Notes: generated by a model not told the origin, from the sequence alone. 64,000 bases of DNA from Bacillus pumilus (GCF_009937765.1 NZ_CP047089.1:2106272-2170271), one strand, 5' to 3'; shown: positions 46,364-55,660, counted from the first letter of the stretch. Numbers and translations: made by a program.

Positions 46364-46732
46364 ATGGGAACGCATTTACATATTACAGCATGGGTGCTAG
46401 GAATTATCTTATTCTTCGTGGCCTTTGCTCTAGCTGGTAAAAACGACAAAGGTGCTAAAATTGTGCACATGATTGTCAGATTATTGTACTTAATCATTAT
46501 CGCCACAGGCGTAGAGCTGTATGTTCGCACAGGAATGAAGATTCCAGGTTTCGGTGGCGAGTATATCGGTAAAATGATTCTCGGTATCCTAGTGATCGGC
46601 TTCATGGAAATGACACTTGTACGCAAGAAAAAAGGAAAATCGGTGACTGGTGTATTGATTGGTTTTATCATATTCGCGATTGTGACCATTCTTCTCGGTT
46701 TACGTCTGCCGATTGGTTTCCATATCTTTTAA
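46364..46732 (+). CDS. yisL: UPF0344 membrane protein YisL
   Basis: A 122-aa protein with four hydrophobic helices and conserved polar residues (H4, H6 near the start, HMIVRLLYL, KMILGILVIGFMEM). It is the UPF0344 family member YisL of B. subtilis, of unknown function. GGGGGAA precedes the ATG. In B. subtilis wprA follows; here yisN follows directly. Confidence 0.88.
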   Translation: MGTHLHITAWVLGIILFFVAFALAGKNDKGAKIVHMIVRLLYLIIIATGVELYVRTGMKIPGFGGEYIGKMILGILVIGFMEMTLVRKKKGKSVTGVLIGFIIFAIVTILLGLRLPIGFHIF

Positions 46733-46735
46733 TGG

Positions 46736-46772
46736 AAAAAGGACATTGCTTATACGAAGCAGTGTCCTTTTT
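46736..46772. terminator. Bidirectional terminator between yisL and yisN
   Basis: AAAAAGGACATTGCTT pairs with AAGCAGTGTCCTTTTT (one G-T). The yisN stop codon (46773-46771) overlaps the stem end. Confidence 0.88.
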
Positions 46773-47298
46773 ATATGCCATCAAACTGCGAAACTGAACG
46801 GTGACCATCAGAAGTGGTCCATTCAAAACGAATTTGTCCCAAAGCGAAATCGTGGTGACATTGAAGGGCAAGTGATTGTGTATCTGTCGAAAACTGAAAG
46901 AAAGAAACTTGTTGAAAAGAATGAAAGGAGGAGAAAACACAATCGTAGACAGAAAAGCCAAGCTGCTCGATCTGTGCAATGATGTCATAAAAGACGTTTT
47001 CAGGAACAAACATGAGAAGGTCAAGCAAGCCTTTGGCAAGTGATGCCGTATATTGAATCTCTTCACCGCCTTGTATGTCTAACAGCTCTCCATTTTCATG
47101 AAGTATCATGGAACCGAGCAGTTCACCTTTTGTCCATCTATCATTTTCCTTTAAACAGATCATCGTGCTTTGAAGACTTTCTGGTAGCATGATGTCTCCT
47201 TCTTCATCTTCAATCAGACAATGCCCGTTTTCAATGAGTAAATATCCGTTGCACCATCTTCGGTCGCAGCGTTCAAGCTGATTCATTCGTTTTTCCAT
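46771..47298 (-). CDS. yisN: DUF2777-type protein YisN
   Basis: A 175-aa soluble protein that corresponds by place (between yisL and asnO) and general features to B. subtilis YisN, family DUF2777. No catalytic motif is recognisable. The frame is open to 47334, but AAAGGAG lies 9 bases before the ATG at 47298 (MEKRMNQLE). Function unknown. Confidence 0.8.
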   Translation of the reverse strand: MEKRMNQLERCDRRWCNGYLLIENGHCLIEDEEGDIMLPESLQSTMICLKENDRWTKGELLGSMILHENGELLDIQGGEEIQYTASLAKGLLDLLMFVPENVFYDIIAQIEQLGFSVYDCVFSSFHSFQQVSFFQFSTDTQSLALQCHHDFALGQIRFEWTTSDGHRSVSQFDGI

Positions 47299-47393
47299 TT
47301 GCAGACGCTCCTTTCCTCTTTCTTTTCTTACCAAATCATGCTTGTCCTATACGCCCGTTAAAAAAGGACAAATCAACTATCAAGGAGACGATG

Positions 47394-47401
47394 CATAAAC
47401 T
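47394..47401 (+). promoter_or_regulatory. Possible sigma-E -10 of asnO
   Basis: CATAAACT matches the sigma-E -10 CATACAnT at seven of eight bases. No good -35 (ATA) is seen at the right distance. asnO of B. subtilis is the sporulation-expressed asparagine synthetase. Confidence 0.3.
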
Positions 47402-47453
47402 AAGAAAGGTTGAATGAGATCACTTATGGAAAAACGGATGGGAGCTGATGATG

Positions 47454-49295
47454 ATGTGTGGAATAACAGGCTGGGCAGACTTTAAAAAGCAGCTCATCCA
47501 ACAGGATCATGTAATCAATCAAATGACAGATACATTATCTAAAAGAGGGCCAGACGATACAAATACGTGGAAAAGTGAGCACGTTTTATTTGGGCATAAA
47601 AGGTTAGCGGTTGTAGATGTAGAAGGCGGAAAACAGCCGATGACATATACACATCAAAACCATGCTTATACCGTTGTATACAATGGAGAGCTCTATAACA
47701 CAGAGGATATAAGAAAAGAATTGTTAAAAAGGGGCCACCGCTTTCTTGGGCATTCTGATACAGAGGTGCTTCTTCACGCCTACACAGAATGGAAGGAAGA
47801 GTGTGTGACCCATTTTAATGGTATTTTTGCATTTGTCATTTGGGATAGTGAGCGTGAATTATTATTTGCAGGGAGAGACCGGCTCGGCGTCAAGCCATTT
47901 TTCTATACAGAACGTCATCATTCCTTTTTATTTGGTTCAGAAATCAAAGCGCTTCTTGCTCACCCTGATATGAAAGCAAAAGTCGATCATGAGGGATTAT
48001 CGGAGATTTTTGGTTTAGGACCGTCTAGAACACCAGGGCAAGGAGTGTTTAAAGGGGTAAAAGAGCTGAGACCTGCTCATGCCTTGACCTTTTCAAAAGA
48101 CGGATTGCGTGTGTGGAGATACTGGAATGTCAAAAGCAGGGTGCATACGGACTCACTTGATGACACCGCACAGAACGTCAAGGACCTCTTTACAGATGCC
48201 GTCACAAGGCAGCTCGTCTCTGATGTGCCTGTTTGTACATTTTTATCGGGTGGCGTCGATTCGAGTGCTATTACCGCCATTGCCGCTAAGCACTTTGAGA
48301 AAATAGGGAAAGCACCACTTCATACGTATTCCGTTGACTATGAAGGGAATGATCAATTTTTTGAAGCAAGTCATTTCCAGCCGAATGCGGACGGTCCATG
48401 GATTGACCGCATGACCAAGGCGTTTCAAACGAATCATCACAACTGCATCATTGGACAAAAGGAGTTGGCTGCTTATTTAAAGGAAGCGGTTGAGGTCCGA
48501 GACTTACCGGGTATGGCAGATATTGATTCTTCCTTGCTTTGGTTCTGTCGTGAAATTAAAAAGGACTTTGTGGTTGGTTTGTCAGGTGAATGTGCGGATG
48601 AAATTTTTGGAGGTTATCCTTGGTTCCATTCTGCAAGTGAAACGAATGGTTTTCCTTGGATGAGATCGACGGAAGCTAGAACGCAGCTCTTACAAGACTC
48701 GTGGCAAAAAAAGCTGTCACTAAAAGAATATGCACAAAGCAAGTATGAAGAAACCGTGGCTGAAACACCTCTTTTAGATGGAGAAACTGGAGTAGATAAA
48801 GCCCGGAGAGAACTTTTTTACTTAAATATGGTCTGGTTTATGACAACGTTGCTAGATCGAAAAGACCGAATGAGTATGGGTGCGAGCCTTGAGGTACGTG
48901 TGCCATTTGCGGACCATCGCCTTGTCGAATATGTATGGAATATTCCTTGGGAAATGAAAATGTATGGAAATCGTGAAAAAGGGGTTTTACGGAAAGCATT
49001 AGAGGGAATTTTACCGGATGAAGTGCTTTATCGCAAGAAGAGTCCTTATCCGAAAACACATCATCCAGCCTATACCCATGCTGTGAAAGAGATGTTAACA
49101 GATTGCCTTGCGCAAAAAGATTCTGTCCTTCACGAATTTCTAGATCCGAATCAATTAAAGCAGTTGATTGAAACGGAAGGAGCTTCCTTTCAAGTCCCTT
49201 GGTATGGTCAGCTCATGAAGGGCCCGCAATTAATCGCTCATCTGGCGCAAATTCATCATTGGTTTGAGACGTATCGAATTGATATAGAAGCGTAA
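47454..49295 (+). CDS. asnO: Asparagine synthetase (glutamine-hydrolysing) AsnO
   Basis: A 613-aa class B asparagine synthetase. The N-terminal Ntn glutaminase must start at Cys after Met removal (MCGITGW), which fixes the ATG at 47454 among three consecutive ATGs. The synthetase domain has the PP-loop SGGVDSSA and later RKDRMSMGASLEVRVPF. It makes asparagine from aspartate, glutamine and ATP. By position it is AsnO, the sporulation paralogue. Confidence 0.93.
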   Translation: MCGITGWADFKKQLIQQDHVINQMTDTLSKRGPDDTNTWKSEHVLFGHKRLAVVDVEGGKQPMTYTHQNHAYTVVYNGELYNTEDIRKELLKRGHRFLGHSDTEVLLHAYTEWKEECVTHFNGIFAFVIWDSERELLFAGRDRLGVKPFFYTERHHSFLFGSEIKALLAHPDMKAKVDHEGLSEIFGLGPSRTPGQGVFKGVKELRPAHALTFSKDGLRVWRYWNVKSRVHTDSLDDTAQNVKDLFTDAVTRQLVSDVPVCTFLSGGVDSSAITAIAAKHFEKIGKAPLHTYSVDYEGNDQFFEASHFQPNADGPWIDRMTKAFQTNHHNCIIGQKELAAYLKEAVEVRDLPGMADIDSSLLWFCREIKKDFVVGLSGECADEIFGGYPWFHSASETNGFPWMRSTEARTQLLQDSWQKKLSLKEYAQSKYEETVAETPLLDGETGVDKARRELFYLNMVWFMTTLLDRKDRMSMGASLEVRVPFADHRLVEYVWNIPWEMKMYGNREKGVLRKALEGILPDEVLYRKKSPYPKTHHPAYTHAVKEMLTDCLAQKDSVLHEFLDPNQLKQLIETEGASFQVPWYGQLMKGPQLIAHLAQIHHWFETYRIDIEA

Positions 49296-49300
49296 TAAAG

Positions 49301-49342
49301 GGTCGGCTTTCTTACATTTGTTGAAGGGAAGCCGGCTTTTTT
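49301..49342 (+). terminator. Terminator after asnO
   Basis: GTCGGCTTTC pairs with GGAAGCCGGC (imperfect), followed by a run of six T. Confidence 0.75.
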
Positions 49343-49378
49343 GATACATAACATGAGACGAAAAGAGCACATCGAAAG

Positions 49379-49406
49379 TTGATCTAATCTTTCTAATTTG
49401 TATAAT
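49379..49406 (+). promoter_or_regulatory. Promoter of the carotenoid operon
   Basis: TTGATC (49379-49384) and a perfect TATAAT (49401-49406), 16 apart and preceded by TG, lie 36 bases before the first crtN-type gene. Confidence 0.65.
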
Positions 49407-49442
49407 TAACTTAAAGTGAATTAATTTGGAGGAAAAAGGATA

Positions 49443-50960
49443 ATGAAAATCATTGTGATCGGAGCAGGACCAGGGGGACTTGCGGCAGCTATGATGCTTC
49501 AAAGCAAAGGACATGATGTTCATGTTTACGAAAAACAACCCTTTGTTGGCGGACGTAACTCTAAGTTTCAACTGGGTGATTTCACGTTTGATACGGGTCC
49601 TACCTTTCTCAGCATGATTCATATTGCAGAGGAACTGTTCACCTTTGCTGGTAAAAATCTTTATGACTATATTGATGTGATTGAATTAAAAGAAATGTAT
49701 AGATTGATTTTCCAAGACGATCAGCTAGATATGATACGAGATCGTGATGAAATGTATAGACGGTTAGAAGCCTTTGCACCTGGAGAGGGCGAAGGATATA
49801 TACGATTTATGAACGATACGAAGCGAAAAATGGATCGGCTTACTCCTATTTTACAAAGTAAAATGGATCGTTTTCATCATTATTTGCGTCCAAAAGTGCT
49901 TAAAGCACTTCCGCAGCTTTCATTGAATAAGAGTTTATATGATGTGCTGTCAGATTATTTCTCAAATGAATCAGTGAAATATGCCTTTACATTCCAATCA
50001 AAGTATTTAGGCATGTCACCGTGGGAGTGCCCAGGTGCTTTCTCCATTTTATCATTTATGGAGCATGACACAGGTGTGTTCCATCCGAAGGGCGGGGTCA
50101 ATCAGCTGTCAGAAGCGATGGCAAAAGCAGCGGTTGAAGCTGGAGCAACGATTCATCTGTCATCCGGCGTCGAAAAACTGCTGACAGAAGGCAGGAAAGT
50201 AAAAGGCATTCGCTTAGAATCTGAAAAAGAAATACAGGCAGATGAGGTTGTCGTAAATGGAGATTTTGCACATGTGATGACAAAGCTTGTAGAGCCAGGC
50301 CTTTTAAAGAAATATAGCGAGAAAAAATTAAAAAAGAAGAAATTCTCATGCTCCACCTTTATGCTTTATTTAGGACTAGATACTATGTATGAGGAGCCGC
50401 ATCATACCATCGTTTTTTCTGATGATTATGCGCAATTCGTCAAAGGCATTACGAAAACATATGAGCTGCCAGATGATCCATCTATTTATATTCAAAATGC
50501 TAGTGTCACAGATGACTCACTTGCGCCAAAAGGAAAGTCAGCTCTTTATGTATTGGCACCCGTTGCCAACAATCAAAGTGGCATTGATTGGGAAGCGCAT
50601 CAAGATGAATTCAGAGAGCTTGTACTGGATACACTCGAGCGAAAAACCGGATTTAAGAATATAAGGCAGCATATAGAAGTCGAGCGGATGATCACACCGA
50701 AGCAATGGGAGGAAGACCTTTACGTATACGAAGGAGCCACATTTAACCTTGGTCACCAGCTGACGCAGATGATGGTTCTAAGGCCGCACAATGAATTTGA
50801 TGAATTGGATCACTGCTGGCTTGTAGGAGGAGGAACGCATCCAGGAAGCGGACTGCCGACCATTTTAGAATCAGCACGTATCACGACAAATGCAATTCTT
50901 TCAAAAGACAAACATACACACAAAACATTGCCGCAACAAGAAAAGGGGAGCGCCTCATGA
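49443..50960 (+). CDS. crtN: CrtN-family carotenoid desaturase/oxidase, first copy
   Basis: A 505-aa FAD flavoprotein of the phytoene desaturase superfamily. The Rossmann motif VIGAGPGGLAAA is at residues 5-16, GGRNSKF follows, and the C-terminal FAD motif is DHCWLVGGGTHPGSGLPTI. Of the two copies it is the less like Staphylococcus CrtN, so it may be the CrtP/CrtNb-type enzyme that oxidises the end group, or a second desaturase. GGAGG precedes the ATG. It is translationally coupled to the next gene (ATGA overlap). Confidence 0.85.
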   Translation: MKIIVIGAGPGGLAAAMMLQSKGHDVHVYEKQPFVGGRNSKFQLGDFTFDTGPTFLSMIHIAEELFTFAGKNLYDYIDVIELKEMYRLIFQDDQLDMIRDRDEMYRRLEAFAPGEGEGYIRFMNDTKRKMDRLTPILQSKMDRFHHYLRPKVLKALPQLSLNKSLYDVLSDYFSNESVKYAFTFQSKYLGMSPWECPGAFSILSFMEHDTGVFHPKGGVNQLSEAMAKAAVEAGATIHLSSGVEKLLTEGRKVKGIRLESEKEIQADEVVVNGDFAHVMTKLVEPGLLKKYSEKKLKKKKFSCSTFMLYLGLDTMYEEPHHTIVFSDDYAQFVKGITKTYELPDDPSIYIQNASVTDDSLAPKGKSALYVLAPVANNQSGIDWEAHQDEFRELVLDTLERKTGFKNIRQHIEVERMITPKQWEEDLYVYEGATFNLGHQLTQMMVLRPHNEFDELDHCWLVGGGTHPGSGLPTILESARITTNAILSKDKHTHKTLPQQEKGSAS

Positions 50961-52432
50961 AAAAACATATATTGATTGCAGGTGGCGGTATTGGCGGGAT
51001 GATCTCAGCACTTTATTTAAAAAAAGCTGGACATGATGTGACGCTTGTCGAAAAAAACGAGCGACTTGGCGGAAGACTTGCTTTTGTACGTGAGAAAGGA
51101 TATAAAGTAGATGAAGGTCCGACCATTGTCCTACTTCCAGATATGTTAAAAGGTATTTTACATGAGGTTGGAATTGACGAAGCATCTCTTGATCTTTTGC
51201 AGCTTGATCCGCTGTATACAATCCAATTTCAAGATGGAACCTCCTACACGAAGTACTCCGATGCACTTCGTCAGCTAGAGGAAATCAGACGTGTATTTCC
51301 AAACGAAGATCAAGGATTCCTAAAGTTTATGGAAGAAATGACCGACCGATTTCAAGAAGGGCAGCAAGCCTTTCTAGAGAAATCATTTCATGAAAAGCGA
51401 ACATTTTTTACAAAAGCAAATATGAAGATTTTAATGAAATTAAAGGCGTATCGCACGGTTCAAAGTGCCTTGAAAAAGTATTTCTCAGACGAACGCCTGC
51501 GAGATGCATATGCACTTCAAACCCTCTATGTCGGAGGAAATCCATATGAAGCATCTGCTATTTATTCGCTTGTTTCATATAGTGAGCACGCGCATGGCAT
51601 CTACTACTTAAAAGGTGGTTATGCGAGTTTAGTAGATATATTGGAAGGACAGCTCATGAAAATGGGTGTGTATGTGAGAAAAAATGCAGAAGTCACGGAG
51701 CTTGAGTTTGAGGGGAAACGCATAGTTAAAGCAAAAGTCAGTGACGACCATATAGCAGCTGATGCTTTTGTCATCAACGGGGATTATCCAGCTGCGTTAA
51801 AACAACTTGGTTTAGGCGAACAAGATCGGCGTAAATACGTGCCGTCTTCAGGCTGTGTGATGGTATATCTCGGGCTCAATAAAATCTACCATGATGCGCC
51901 TGTGCACCAATTTTTTATGGGCGAACACTTTGATCAGCATATGAAAGAGGTTTTTCAATCGAAGACGATTCCTCAAGATCCGTCGTTTTATACATTTAAT
52001 CCATCGATCATTGATCCATCTCTTGCTCCGGAAGGCTGTAGTGTTTTATATATGCTGATTCCCGTTCCCTCAGGAGATCATATCAACTGGGAAGAGGAGA
52101 CAGATTTTGTAGAGCAAATGGTGGATCGACTTGAGAAAAGAGGCTTTCCAAGATTGCGAGAGTCGATTGTCTGGAAAAAAGTCAGAACACCAAATGATTC
52201 CTTGCGAGAAGGATTGTTTGAAGGCGGAAGCTTTGGACTTGCGCCTAACTTATTTCAATCAGGTGTGTTCCGCCCGCAAGTGAAGGCAGCTGAGACCGAT
52301 AATCTTTATGCGGTAGGTGCTTCCATCCATCCTGGTGGCGGAGTGCCGATCGTGATGCAAAGTGCGAAACTGATGGCGTCTGTGCTGTTAAAAGATTTGA
52401 ATGACAGAAAGGAAGTGAAACTAAGTGGTTGA
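50957..52432 (+). CDS. crtN: CrtN-family dehydrosqualene desaturase, second copy
   Basis: A 491-aa paralogue of the preceding gene with GGGIGGMISAL (FAD) at 9-19, GPTIVLLPDM, LQTLYVGGNPYEASAIYSL, and C-terminal GGSFGLAPNLFQSGVFRPQ...GASIHPGGGVPIV. These segments resemble Staphylococcus aureus CrtN, so this is the better candidate for the C30 desaturase that turns dehydrosqualene into yellow diaponeurosporene. It overlaps its neighbours by 4 and 8 bases. Confidence 0.87.
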   Translation: MKKHILIAGGGIGGMISALYLKKAGHDVTLVEKNERLGGRLAFVREKGYKVDEGPTIVLLPDMLKGILHEVGIDEASLDLLQLDPLYTIQFQDGTSYTKYSDALRQLEEIRRVFPNEDQGFLKFMEEMTDRFQEGQQAFLEKSFHEKRTFFTKANMKILMKLKAYRTVQSALKKYFSDERLRDAYALQTLYVGGNPYEASAIYSLVSYSEHAHGIYYLKGGYASLVDILEGQLMKMGVYVRKNAEVTELEFEGKRIVKAKVSDDHIAADAFVINGDYPAALKQLGLGEQDRRKYVPSSGCVMVYLGLNKIYHDAPVHQFFMGEHFDQHMKEVFQSKTIPQDPSFYTFNPSIIDPSLAPEGCSVLYMLIPVPSGDHINWEEETDFVEQMVDRLEKRGFPRLRESIVWKKVRTPNDSLREGLFEGGSFGLAPNLFQSGVFRPQVKAAETDNLYAVGASIHPGGGVPIVMQSAKLMASVLLKDLNDRKEVKLSG

Positions 52433-53264
52433 TGTACAAACAGCATTGAAATTGTGTGAGGAGACCATTCAAACCCATTCCAAAACGTTTTACCGTGCCT
52501 TTTCCATGCTGCCTAAAAAGAAACGGCAGGCTGTCTGGGCTGTGTATTCCTTTTGCCGGAAAGCAGATGATATTGTAGATGAATCACCCTCGCCAAAAGA
52601 GGAGCTTGCCTCCTTTCGAGAGACGTTTGATCGATTTTTACAAGGTGAGGTAGATCGGAATGATCCGATGTGGGTAGCGCTAGAACATACCTTTCAAGAG
52701 TTTCGTATGGATGAAGCACCGTTCCGTGACTTGCTCCAAGGTCAGGAGATGGATTTAGAGCAGCACCGATATGAAACGTTAGATGAATTGCTCATTTATT
52801 CCTACCATGTTGCTAGTACCGTTGGACTTATGCTGCTTCCCATTATTGCACCGCGTAAAAAAGAACAGCTGAAAGAAGCAGCGATTTCATTAGGGATTGC
52901 TATGCAGCTGACCAATATCCTTCGTGACATCGGCGAGGATAAAGCCGAAAGAGACCGCATTTATTTGCCAAAGCAAGTCATGGATCAATTCGGATATACA
53001 GAGCAAGAATTGCAAGAAGGCATTGTCAATCAAGCATTCCAGCACGTATGGGAGTACATTGCCTTTGAAGCAGAGGCATACTACGAGGAGTTTTTTGACC
53101 ATCTTCATGAATTCCCGCTTTATTCACGTATACCAGTGAAAGCAGCTGCTCACTTTTATAAAGCCATTTTAGATAAAACAAGAGAAAATGAATACCGCGT
53201 ATTTACAGAGCGATCATTTATTTCGAACCAAGAAAAAGCACTTATTTTAGAAGATATTACGTAA
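52425..53264 (+). CDS. crtM: CrtM-type dehydrosqualene synthase (YisP homologue)
   Basis: A 279-aa squalene/phytoene synthase family enzyme that joins two farnesyl diphosphates. Both Asp-rich motifs are intact: D48-D-I-V-D52-E in YSFCRKADDIVDE, and D168-I-G-E-D172 in LTNILRDIGEDKAERDRIYLP. It takes the place of B. subtilis yisP, whose product is a farnesyl diphosphate phosphatase rather than a synthase. The start is GTG within the end of the preceding gene. A terminator follows. Confidence 0.9.
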   Translation: MVDVQTALKLCEETIQTHSKTFYRAFSMLPKKKRQAVWAVYSFCRKADDIVDESPSPKEELASFRETFDRFLQGEVDRNDPMWVALEHTFQEFRMDEAPFRDLLQGQEMDLEQHRYETLDELLIYSYHVASTVGLMLLPIIAPRKKEQLKEAAISLGIAMQLTNILRDIGEDKAERDRIYLPKQVMDQFGYTEQELQEGIVNQAFQHVWEYIAFEAEAYYEEFFDHLHEFPLYSRIPVKAAAHFYKAILDKTRENEYRVFTERSFISNQEKALILEDIT

Positions 53265-53292
53265 AAAAGGACTGCACCCGCAGTCCTTTTTA
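53264..53292. terminator. Bidirectional terminator between crtM and yisQ
   Basis: A perfect stem AAAAAGGACTGC/GCAGTCCTTTTT with a short loop. The crtM stop and the yisQ stop (53292-53290) lie in its two arms. Confidence 0.92.
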
Positions 53293-54666
53293 TGTGGAAG
53301 AAAAGCGATATTCCGTCCAAACCCTTGAACGCCACCGCCTATACATAAAGATGCCTCTTACCCATTCATCTACGATAAAAGAAATCCAAATCCCAATGAG
53401 ACCCATCTCAAACTGAATACCTAATAAGTAGGCGATTGGAAGCCCGATGCCCCACATTGAAATCATCGCCATATACACTGGAAACTTCGCGTCGCCAGCA
53501 GCCCGCAAGGAATTGATAATGACCATATTAAACGAACGGCCTGGTTCCAAAATAATGGTCAAAAGGAGGAGTGTGGCGGCGGTTTGAATGATCTCGCTGT
53601 TGCTAGTAAAGAAAGCAAGCAAATGCGTCGATGATAAAGATAAGGCAGTAGAAGAAAGAAGGGAGATGCCAATGGCCCAGTATAAACTTTTCATGCATCT
53701 GTGATAGGCAGCATCGAATTCCTTCGCCCCAATATGGCGTCCGATTAAAATTTGTGTCCCTTGGCTAATGGCTGCACCAAATAGCATGATGAACATCATA
53801 ATATTTTGAGTATAAACCTTTGCAGCTAATGCCTGCGTCCCCATTAATGTAATAAACAGTGTAATGATCATTTGAGAGCCATTATAAGAAAGCTGTTCTC
53901 CAGCAGAAGGAATGCCAATTTTCAGCAGCTTTTTTAAATATGTCCGCTGGATATGAAACATTTTCTTCAGGGAAAAGCGTAATCCAATTCGGCGGCGTAC
54001 AATGAGGATCATGGCCATTAATCCGATCAATCGAGCGAGTGAGGTTGAAAAAGCGACCCCCATGACACCTAATATAGGGAAGCCAAACGGACCGAAAATC
54101 ACCAAATAGTTACCAGCGACATTTAGCAAGTTCATTCCGATAGTGACATACATCGTATCTCTTGTATATCCATAGCTTTTTAAAATAGCACTATACGTCA
54201 TAATGAGCGCTTGAATAAAAGAAAGCAGCCCGACAATTTGTAAAAATACAGTCGCATCCGGCATGAGCTCACTTGATAAGCCCATCAGGTGTAAAATGGG
54301 AACAGCTAATACAAACATGAGAAGACTAATAACAAAGCTAATCAAGAAATTGGTTCCTAGTGAGACATAGGCGACTTGAGCCGCTTCCTGCCTGCGGCTT
54401 GCTCCTAAAAGCTGTGCAATCACAATTGTTGTTCCAGTTGTAATGAAACTGAACATGACAATCAATAAATTCAGCAGCTGGTTGCTTACACCAACTGCGG
54501 CAACACTATTATCGGAATATTGGCTAAGCATGAGGGTATCAGCGCTTCCCATCAGCATATATAAAGAGATTTCAATAAAAATAGGCCAAGTTAATGCAAA
54601 TAATGAAGGGTGGTTTTTCTTCCCTTTAGCTTGAGTCTGTTGAATTGGTAGTGATTGAGGTTTCAT
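53290..54666 (-). CDS. yisQ: MATE-family efflux transporter YisQ
   Basis: A 458-aa MATE transporter with 12 hydrophobic segments in two halves. Family features are FALTWPIFIEISLYMLMGSADTLMLS in helix 1, QLLGASRRQEAAQVAY, and RAAGDAKFPVYMAMISMWGIGLPIAY in the second half. It is B. subtilis YisQ by position after yisP. The frame begins at 54669 (TTG); the ATG at 54666 is 7 bases from AAAGGAGG. The substrate is unknown. Confidence 0.9.
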   Translation of the reverse strand: MKPQSLPIQQTQAKGKKNHPSLFALTWPIFIEISLYMLMGSADTLMLSQYSDNSVAAVGVSNQLLNLLIVMFSFITTGTTIVIAQLLGASRRQEAAQVAYVSLGTNFLISFVISLLMFVLAVPILHLMGLSSELMPDATVFLQIVGLLSFIQALIMTYSAILKSYGYTRDTMYVTIGMNLLNVAGNYLVIFGPFGFPILGVMGVAFSTSLARLIGLMAMILIVRRRIGLRFSLKKMFHIQRTYLKKLLKIGIPSAGEQLSYNGSQMIITLFITLMGTQALAAKVYTQNIMMFIMLFGAAISQGTQILIGRHIGAKEFDAAYHRCMKSLYWAIGISLLSSTALSLSSTHLLAFFTSNSEIIQTAATLLLLTIILEPGRSFNMVIINSLRAAGDAKFPVYMAMISMWGIGLPIAYLLGIQFEMGLIGIWISFIVDEWVRGIFMYRRWRSRVWTEYRFSST

Positions 54667-54779
54667 CAATCAACCTCCTTTCGTATAAATCCGATTTATA
54701 GTGTACCTTGCATCGACTATAATAAGAAGAGATGAAACCGAAACTTATTGGAGAAATCCGACTTCATAAGGGGATGCAT

Positions 54780-55646
54780 ATGAATCGATTTATTACATTT
54801 ACTGTACCGCCGTTCCCAGTTTATATCGCTTCTGGCAAAGGCGTATTTGATCAAGGAGAAAGACATATCTCTAGAACCTTCACCGTGTTTGATCTTCTTT
54901 ATGTCACAAGGGGACAGCTATGGATTACAGAAGACAGGGAGGCTAATCACGTAAAAGAAGGAGAATATATCATTCTCTCACCTGGCTTGTCGCATGGTGG
55001 ACACTTGCCATGCGAAGAAGAAACACACTATGAGTGGCTCCATTTTTCGATTGATCCTTTTGAGTTGACAAATCGGCCGAGAGAACACTGGTTTGATATG
55101 AAACAAAATCAAGCCACCTTTGAAAAGCCGGCGACCTATGAATTTAGCTTGCCCCGTAAAGGAAAAGTGAAAGGGAGAAATGTATTAGAAAAGCACCTTG
55201 CACAGATGCGGGCCCTAAATGATGACGCATCTGAACTGCCGCTGAAAAAACAGCTACAGTTTGAGGAACTGCTCATTCATTTACAAAAAGAAGCCTTTCA
55301 TATTCCAAGTGCAAAGGAGAATGTCGCTTCAGAAGTGGTTCATTATCTTGAGCGTCACTTTATGAAGAAACTGCAAATGGATGAGCTTGCAGAGAAACTG
55401 CACTATCATCCTGATTACATAACAAGGTGCATGCAGACGGTGTATGGACTCACGCCAAACCAATACATCAATCGTCTCAAGGTTGAAAAAGCCAAAAGCA
55501 TGCTTGCCTCAACGAATGATCAAATCGCAGCGATCGCTGAACAGGTAGGCATTGACGACCCTACGTATTTTTCTAAGCTGTTTCGGCAAAACGAAGGCAT
55601 GACACCTATCGAGTACCGTCATCTCGCAAAAAGAACGACCAAGTAA
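54780..55646 (+). CDS. yisR: AraC-family regulator YisR
   Basis: A 288-aa regulator with an N-terminal cupin-like sensor domain (LLYVTRGQLWITEDRE...GEYIILSPGLSHGG) and a C-terminal double helix-turn-helix (about 190-285: MDELAEKLHYHPDYITRCMQ; IAAIAEQVGIDDPTYFSKLFRQ; MTPIEYR). The frame opens at 54732; AAGGGG is 8 bases before the ATG at 54780, giving the B. subtilis YisR length. It is divergent from yisQ, which it may control. Confidence 0.9.
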   Translation: MNRFITFTVPPFPVYIASGKGVFDQGERHISRTFTVFDLLYVTRGQLWITEDREANHVKEGEYIILSPGLSHGGHLPCEEETHYEWLHFSIDPFELTNRPREHWFDMKQNQATFEKPATYEFSLPRKGKVKGRNVLEKHLAQMRALNDDASELPLKKQLQFEELLIHLQKEAFHIPSAKENVASEVVHYLERHFMKKLQMDELAEKLHYHPDYITRCMQTVYGLTPNQYINRLKVEKAKSMLASTNDQIAAIAEQVGIDDPTYFSKLFRQNEGMTPIEYRHLAKRTTK

Positions 55647-55660
55647 AGGAACGTGAACAG

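Noticed and set aside
47335-47453. T-box or riboswitch leader before asnO
   Set aside because: Only a short TTGTCC/GGACAA repeat is present; no T-box sequence or terminator/antiterminator pair.
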